In this document: piece after piece, positions 22,055-25,290 of the stretch | Numbering within the stretch: the stretch's first letter is position 1 | How the letters are laid out: each line of letters starts with the position of its first letter | NCBI GenBank assembly: GCA_947177005.1 | Contig: CAMWSZ010000005.1 | Location: forward strand, 1-25,290 | Direction: 5' to 3' | Length of the DNA stretch: 25,290 bases | Source: an uncultured Clostridia bacterium | Lineage (GTDB): Bacteria; Bacillota; Clostridia; Oscillospirales; Oscillospiraceae | The notes under the pieces: model-generated | Told to the model about the DNA's origin: nothing | The model's database searches: none | Seen by the model: the letters and a program-made list of their open reading frames with translations, nothing else | Translations under genes and position numbers: made by a program

Positions 22055-23329
22055 ATGGGATACTTTTTTTCTCCGGAGACTGATTTCCCTAAATTGGAAC
22101 AGGCCGTCGCCGGACTCTACCCCGCCCGGCAGCTGGATGCGCAGCGCAGCCGCTACAAAGGACTGCTGGAGGGCCTGACCAAAACCTTTGGACCCTGTAC
22201 CCATGCCGCCGTATTCTCCGCGCCGGGCCGCACGGAGATCGGCGGCAACCATACCGATCATCAGCATGGCCTCGTGCTGGCCGGAAGCACCGACCTGGAT
22301 GTCATCGCCGCCGTCGTGCCCAACGGCGAGAACGTCATCCGGGTCCAGAGCGAAGGATTCCCCCTGGACGTGATTGAACTGGACAGCCTCGAACCCCGGG
22401 AGGAGGAACGGAATACCGCCGCCGCCCTTATCCGCGGCGTGGCGGCGTGGTTCCAGAGTCAGGGGTGCAGGCTGGAGGGCTTCAACGCCTATACCACCTC
22501 CAGCGTCTTCAAGGGCAGCGGCCTCAGCTCCAGCGCCGCCTTTGAAGTGCTGCTGGGCAACATCATCAACGACCTGTTTTTTGAGGGGCAGTGCAGTCCG
22601 GTGCGCATCGCCCAGACCGGGCAGTATGCTGAAAATGTCTATTTCGGCAAGCCCAGCGGCCTGCTGGATCAAATGGCCTCCTCTGTCGGCGGCATGGTGA
22701 CAATCGATTTCAAAGACAACGCCAGCCCCATCGTCGAGCGTCTGGATTTCGACTTTGCCTCCGCCGGACATGCCCTGTGCATCATCGACAGCGGCGCGGA
22801 CCACGCCGATCTTACCGACGAATACGCCGCAGTCACCCGGGAGCTGAAAGACATCTGCGTCCATTTCGGCAAAAACGTCCTGCGGGAGGTACCGGAGACG
22901 GACTTTTTCGCCGCCCTGCCGGAGCTGCGCCGGAAAGCCAGTGACCGCGCCGTGCTGCGGGCCATCCATATCTACAACGACAACCGCCATGTAGAAGGAC
23001 AGGTAGCCGCACTGCGGAAGGGAGATTTCCAGAGCTTTTTGCGGCTGGTGAGGCAGTCGGGACTGTCCAGCTGGCGGTTCCTGCAAAACGTGGTGCCCGC
23101 AGGCTACACCCACCATCAAGAGGTGGCGGTGGCGCTGGCGCTGTGCGAACGCCTGCTGGACGGACAGGGCGCGTGCCGTGTCCACGGCGGCGGCTTCGCG
23201 GGAACCGTACAGGCCTTTGTGCCGTTGGATATGCTGCCGGATTTCCAGACTGAAATCGAGCGGGTGCTGGGCGCACGGTCCTGCCATGTGCTGACGGTCC
23301 GCCCTGTGGGCGGCGTCCGGCTGTGCTGA
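22055..23329 (+). CDS. galK: Galactokinase
   Basis: A 424-residue GHMP kinase. The galactokinase signature is GRTEIGGNHTDHQHG (58-72), the ATP loop is GSGLSSSAA (154-162), the catalytic aspartate is D205 in SGLLDQMAS, and the third GHMP motif is RVHGGGFAGTVQAFVP. It phosphorylates alpha-D-galactose to galactose 1-phosphate. The signature departs from the textbook GRVNLIGEHTDY: the substrate-binding N is replaced by E, and the YN after HTD is HQ. It is about 30 residues longer than E. coli GalK, with an N-terminal extension. This variant looks like a clostridial branch, so sugar preference could differ. AGGAGG precedes the ATG; galT follows after 22 bases. The GHMP call is firm and galactose specificity is likely. 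Confidence 0.9.
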   Translation: MGYFFSPETDFPKLEQAVAGLYPARQLDAQRSRYKGLLEGLTKTFGPCTHAAVFSAPGRTEIGGNHTDHQHGLVLAGSTDLDVIAAVVPNGENVIRVQSEGFPLDVIELDSLEPREEERNTAAALIRGVAAWFQSQGCRLEGFNAYTTSSVFKGSGLSSSAAFEVLLGNIINDLFFEGQCSPVRIAQTGQYAENVYFGKPSGLLDQMASSVGGMVTIDFKDNASPIVERLDFDFASAGHALCIIDSGADHADLTDEYAAVTRELKDICVHFGKNVLREVPETDFFAALPELRRKASDRAVLRAIHIYNDNRHVEGQVAALRKGDFQSFLRLVRQSGLSSWRFLQNVVPAGYTHHQEVAVALALCERLLDGQGACRVHGGGFAGTVQAFVPLDMLPDFQTEIERVLGARSCHVLTVRPVGGVRLC

Positions 23330-23351
23330 GTATGGAGAGGAGAAAACCACT

Positions 23352-24851
23352 ATGAATGAGATAAACGTTTCCCAATATATCGCGGCTCTGGCGGATTACG
23401 GTATCCAAAAGGGAATGATCGCGCCGGAGGACCGCGTCTGGGCTATCAATAATCTGCTGTATCAAATGGGGCTCTATGCCTATCAGGAGCCGGAAACGGT
23501 GCCGGAGCTGCCGCTGGAGGAAATTTTAGGCGGACTGCTGGACTACGCCGTCAAAGAGGGCAAAATTGACGGCGGCCCGGTGAGCCGGGACCTGCTGGAC
23601 ACCGCGCTGATGGGCGTGCTGACGCCCCGTCCGACGCTGGTGATCTCCCAGTTCCGGCACCTGTGCCATACAAGCCCCGAACATGCTACGGATTGGTATT
23701 ATCAGTTCAGTCAGGATACGGACTATATCCGCTCCTACCGAATCGCTAAGGACGTGAAATGGGTGACCTCCACCGTGTACGGCGATTTGGATATTACCAT
23801 CAATCTCTCCAAGCCGGAGAAAGACCCGAAAGCCATTGCCGCCGCAAAATCCGCGCCCCAGAGCGGGTATCCCAAGTGCCAGCTGTGCTGTGAAAATGAG
23901 GGCTACAGCGGCCGTGTGAACCATCCGGCCCGTCAGAACCACCGCATTATTCCCATCACCATTGATGGATCTGACTGGTTTTTCCAGTATTCCCCCTATG
24001 TATATTACAATGAACACTGCATCGTGCTGAACAAACAGCACACCCCCATGAAAATCGACCGGGCCGCGTTCCGGAAGCTGCTGGATTTTGTGCGGCAGTT
24101 CCCACACTATTTTGTGGGGTCAAATGCGGACCTGCCGATTGTGGGCGGTTCCATCCTTAGCCACGACCATTTCCAGGGCGGCCGCTATGTCTTTGCAATG
24201 GAAAAGGCGGAAATTGAGGAGAACATCTCCTTCCCCGGCTTTGAGGACGTGGAGGCGGGACTGGTGAAATGGCCCATGAGCGTCATCCGGATTCGGTGTG
24301 CCGACAGTGGGCGGCTGGTGGATCTGGCAGACAAAATTCTGCTGGCGTGGCGTGGCTACAGCGATCCGTCCGTGTTTGTGTACGCGGAGACGGACGGCGA
24401 ACCCCACAACACCATTACGCCTATTGCCCGGAAGCGTGACGGGAAATTCGAGCTGGATCTGGTTCTGCGCAACAATATCACCACCGATGAATATCCCTTG
24501 GGCGTGTATCATCCCCACCAGGAACTGCACCATATCAAAAAGGAAAATATTGGCTTGATTGAGGTCATGGGACTGGCGGTGCTGCCCTCCCGCCTGAAAA
24601 ATGAAATGGCACGGCTGGGCGAGGTGCTGGTAAACGGCGGCGACCCGGCCGCGGATGAGGAGCTTGCCAAGCACGGGCCTTGGGCTGATGAGCTGCGGAA
24701 AAAATACACGTTTACGAAGGACAACGTGGACGGTATTTTGCAGCAGGAAATCGGTCTGGTATTTGCCAAGGTGCTGGAACACGCAGGCGTGTTTAAGCGC
24801 AATGCGGAGGGAAAAGCCGCGCTTTTACGGTTCGTTCAGTCCGTTCAGTAA
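23352..24851 (+). CDS. galT: UDP-glucose--hexose-1-phosphate uridylyltransferase, class II
   Basis: A 499-residue protein of the Firmicutes-type (GalT family 2) enzyme, longer than the about 350-residue E. coli form and of different fold detail. Motifs: SQFRHLCHTSPEHATDWYYQ, CENEGYSGRVNHPARQNHR, and the active-site LPIVGGSILSHDHFQGG (S270, H271, D272, H273), where one histidine carries the UMP. It swaps UMP between UDP-glucose and galactose 1-phosphate. A GGAGAGGAG-like site precedes ATG 23352. It is the second gene of the galKT unit, which ends at the terminator at 24860-24894; an epimerase (galE) is not in the window. Confidence 0.95.
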   Translation: MNEINVSQYIAALADYGIQKGMIAPEDRVWAINNLLYQMGLYAYQEPETVPELPLEEILGGLLDYAVKEGKIDGGPVSRDLLDTALMGVLTPRPTLVISQFRHLCHTSPEHATDWYYQFSQDTDYIRSYRIAKDVKWVTSTVYGDLDITINLSKPEKDPKAIAAAKSAPQSGYPKCQLCCENEGYSGRVNHPARQNHRIIPITIDGSDWFFQYSPYVYYNEHCIVLNKQHTPMKIDRAAFRKLLDFVRQFPHYFVGSNADLPIVGGSILSHDHFQGGRYVFAMEKAEIEENISFPGFEDVEAGLVKWPMSVIRIRCADSGRLVDLADKILLAWRGYSDPSVFVYAETDGEPHNTITPIARKRDGKFELDLVLRNNITTDEYPLGVYHPHQELHHIKKENIGLIEVMGLAVLPSRLKNEMARLGEVLVNGGDPAADEELAKHGPWADELRKKYTFTKDNVDGILQQEIGLVFAKVLEHAGVFKRNAEGKAALLRFVQSVQ

Positions 24852-24859
24852 ATAAGAAT

Positions 24860-24894
24860 CTGTCAGGAGATGCGCAGTCTCCTGACAGCTTTTT
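24860..24894 (+). terminator. Terminator after galT
   Basis: CTGTCAGGAGA (24860-24870) pairs perfectly with TCTCCTGACAG (24878-24888) across a 7-base loop, followed by five T (24890-24894). The stop codon of the convergent VanY-type gene (24893-24895) lies at the end of the T run. Confidence 0.92.
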
Positions 24895-25290
24895 ATTGCG
24901 GATTTTCCAGATATTCTTCCAGACAGATCCCCTGCTCATAAATTTCCTTTGCCGCGTCCTTCCCTACGTACCGGTAGTGCCACGGCTCATAGATAATGCC
25001 GGTGATATCGCTCTTGCCGCTGGGATACCGCAGAATAAAGCCGTATTCCCAGCTGTGGTCCATGAGCCATTTCTGCACGGCGGTGTTTTCCTGAGAACTG
25101 TCCAGAAGCTGGTGGTTCACGTCCACAATGTCCAGTGCAAGTCCCAATTGGTGTTCGCTGGTTCCCGGGACCGCGACCTCTTTTCCGGCCTCGGTTTCCG
25201 CGTCTTTTTCGGAATAGCCCTGCGCCAGTAAACGCTCCTTCTTGTTCCGAAACAATTCCTCCTGTTTTTCACGGGGCCGGTACGACGAAC
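24893..25290 (-). CDS. VanY-type D-alanyl-D-alanine carboxypeptidase (partial, N-terminus off the right edge)
   Basis: The 132 residues in view match the C-terminal half of M15 (VanY/LAS family) peptidases. The frame is open to base 25290 and reads SSYRPREKQEELF before the TTG that could be mistaken for a start, so the gene truly continues beyond the window. Catalytic landmarks are SSYR, PGTSEHQLGLALDI (zinc ligands H and D) and EPWHYRYV (catalytic E and zinc H). Such enzymes remove the terminal D-alanine from peptidoglycan stem peptides. Any signal peptide would be outside the window. No resistance-cluster partners (vanHAX) are seen, so an ordinary cell-wall role is likely. Confidence 0.9.
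   Translation of the reverse strand, partial: SSYRPREKQEELFRNKKERLLAQGYSEKDAETEAGKEVAVPGTSEHQLGLALDIVDVNHQLLDSSQENTAVQKWLMDHSWEYGFILRYPSGKSDITGIIYEPWHYRYVGKDAAKEIYEQGICLEEYLENPQ

Noticed and set aside
22043..23350. A 435-codon minus-strand frame opposite galK
   Set aside because: Antisense shadow; galK motifs are intact on the plus strand.
1..25290. tRNA, rRNA, CRISPR array, insertion sequence or T-box riboswitch
   Set aside because: Looked for spaced repeats, transposase-like proteins and conserved RNA motifs by eye and saw none; a covariance search could still find a small RNA.

Overview
The window reads as chromosomal DNA of a GC-rich, low-sporadic-gap Clostridia genome. Gut Oscillospiraceae (Oscillibacter/Flavonifractor-like) is the best guess. 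The reasons are strong AGGAGG ribosome sites, Firmicutes-type hisZ/short hisG and hisIE, a class II galT, S-layer-homology (SLH) domains, ECF-type vitamin S components, a DivIVA-like protein and a YerC-type TrpR relative. The genus is inference; no rRNA or tRNA gene was seen.

Layout. 1-498 (-): 3'-side piece of a DUF819 membrane protein, divergent from 781-3138 (+), a secreted M13 metallopeptidase with N-terminal SLH-like sequence. 3187-4593 (-) and 4712-5299 (+): a MocR-type regulator divergent from an ECF vitamin-transport S component, with overlapping promoters. 5457-9075 (+): a probable four-gene unit with its own promoter and terminator, holding an ATP-grasp ligase, a small zinc-ribbon protein, a PHP phosphoesterase and a NodB deacetylase with C-terminal SLH-like repeats. 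9124-9915 (-): DivIVA-like coiled coil. 10097-11051 (+): bioY plus a DUF1284 protein behind a BirA-like operator.

11155-20786 (-): the centre of the window is a complete histidine biosynthesis operon. In transcription order it runs yerC-type regulator, an unrecognised gene, hisZ, hisG, hisD, hisC, hisB, hisH, hisA, hisF, hisIE and a PHP histidinol-phosphatase. Together these cover every step from PRPP + ATP to histidine. Most internal junctions overlap or are separated by a few bases. A composite of three hairpins lies between yerC and the rest and supplies the last codons and stop of yerC. Two similar 11-mers sit on the yerC promoter and are candidate autoregulatory sites.

21094-24851 (+): an AraC-family regulator followed by galK and galT (Leloir pathway; no galE in view), ending in a strong terminator. 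24893-25290 (-): a VanY-type D,D-carboxypeptidase running off the right edge.

No mobile element, CRISPR array or phage gene was recognised. The most unusual things are regulatory and architectural: the yerC operator pair, the orphan gene inside the his operon, the hairpin composite, and the ATP-grasp/PHP/deacetylase unit of unknown purpose.
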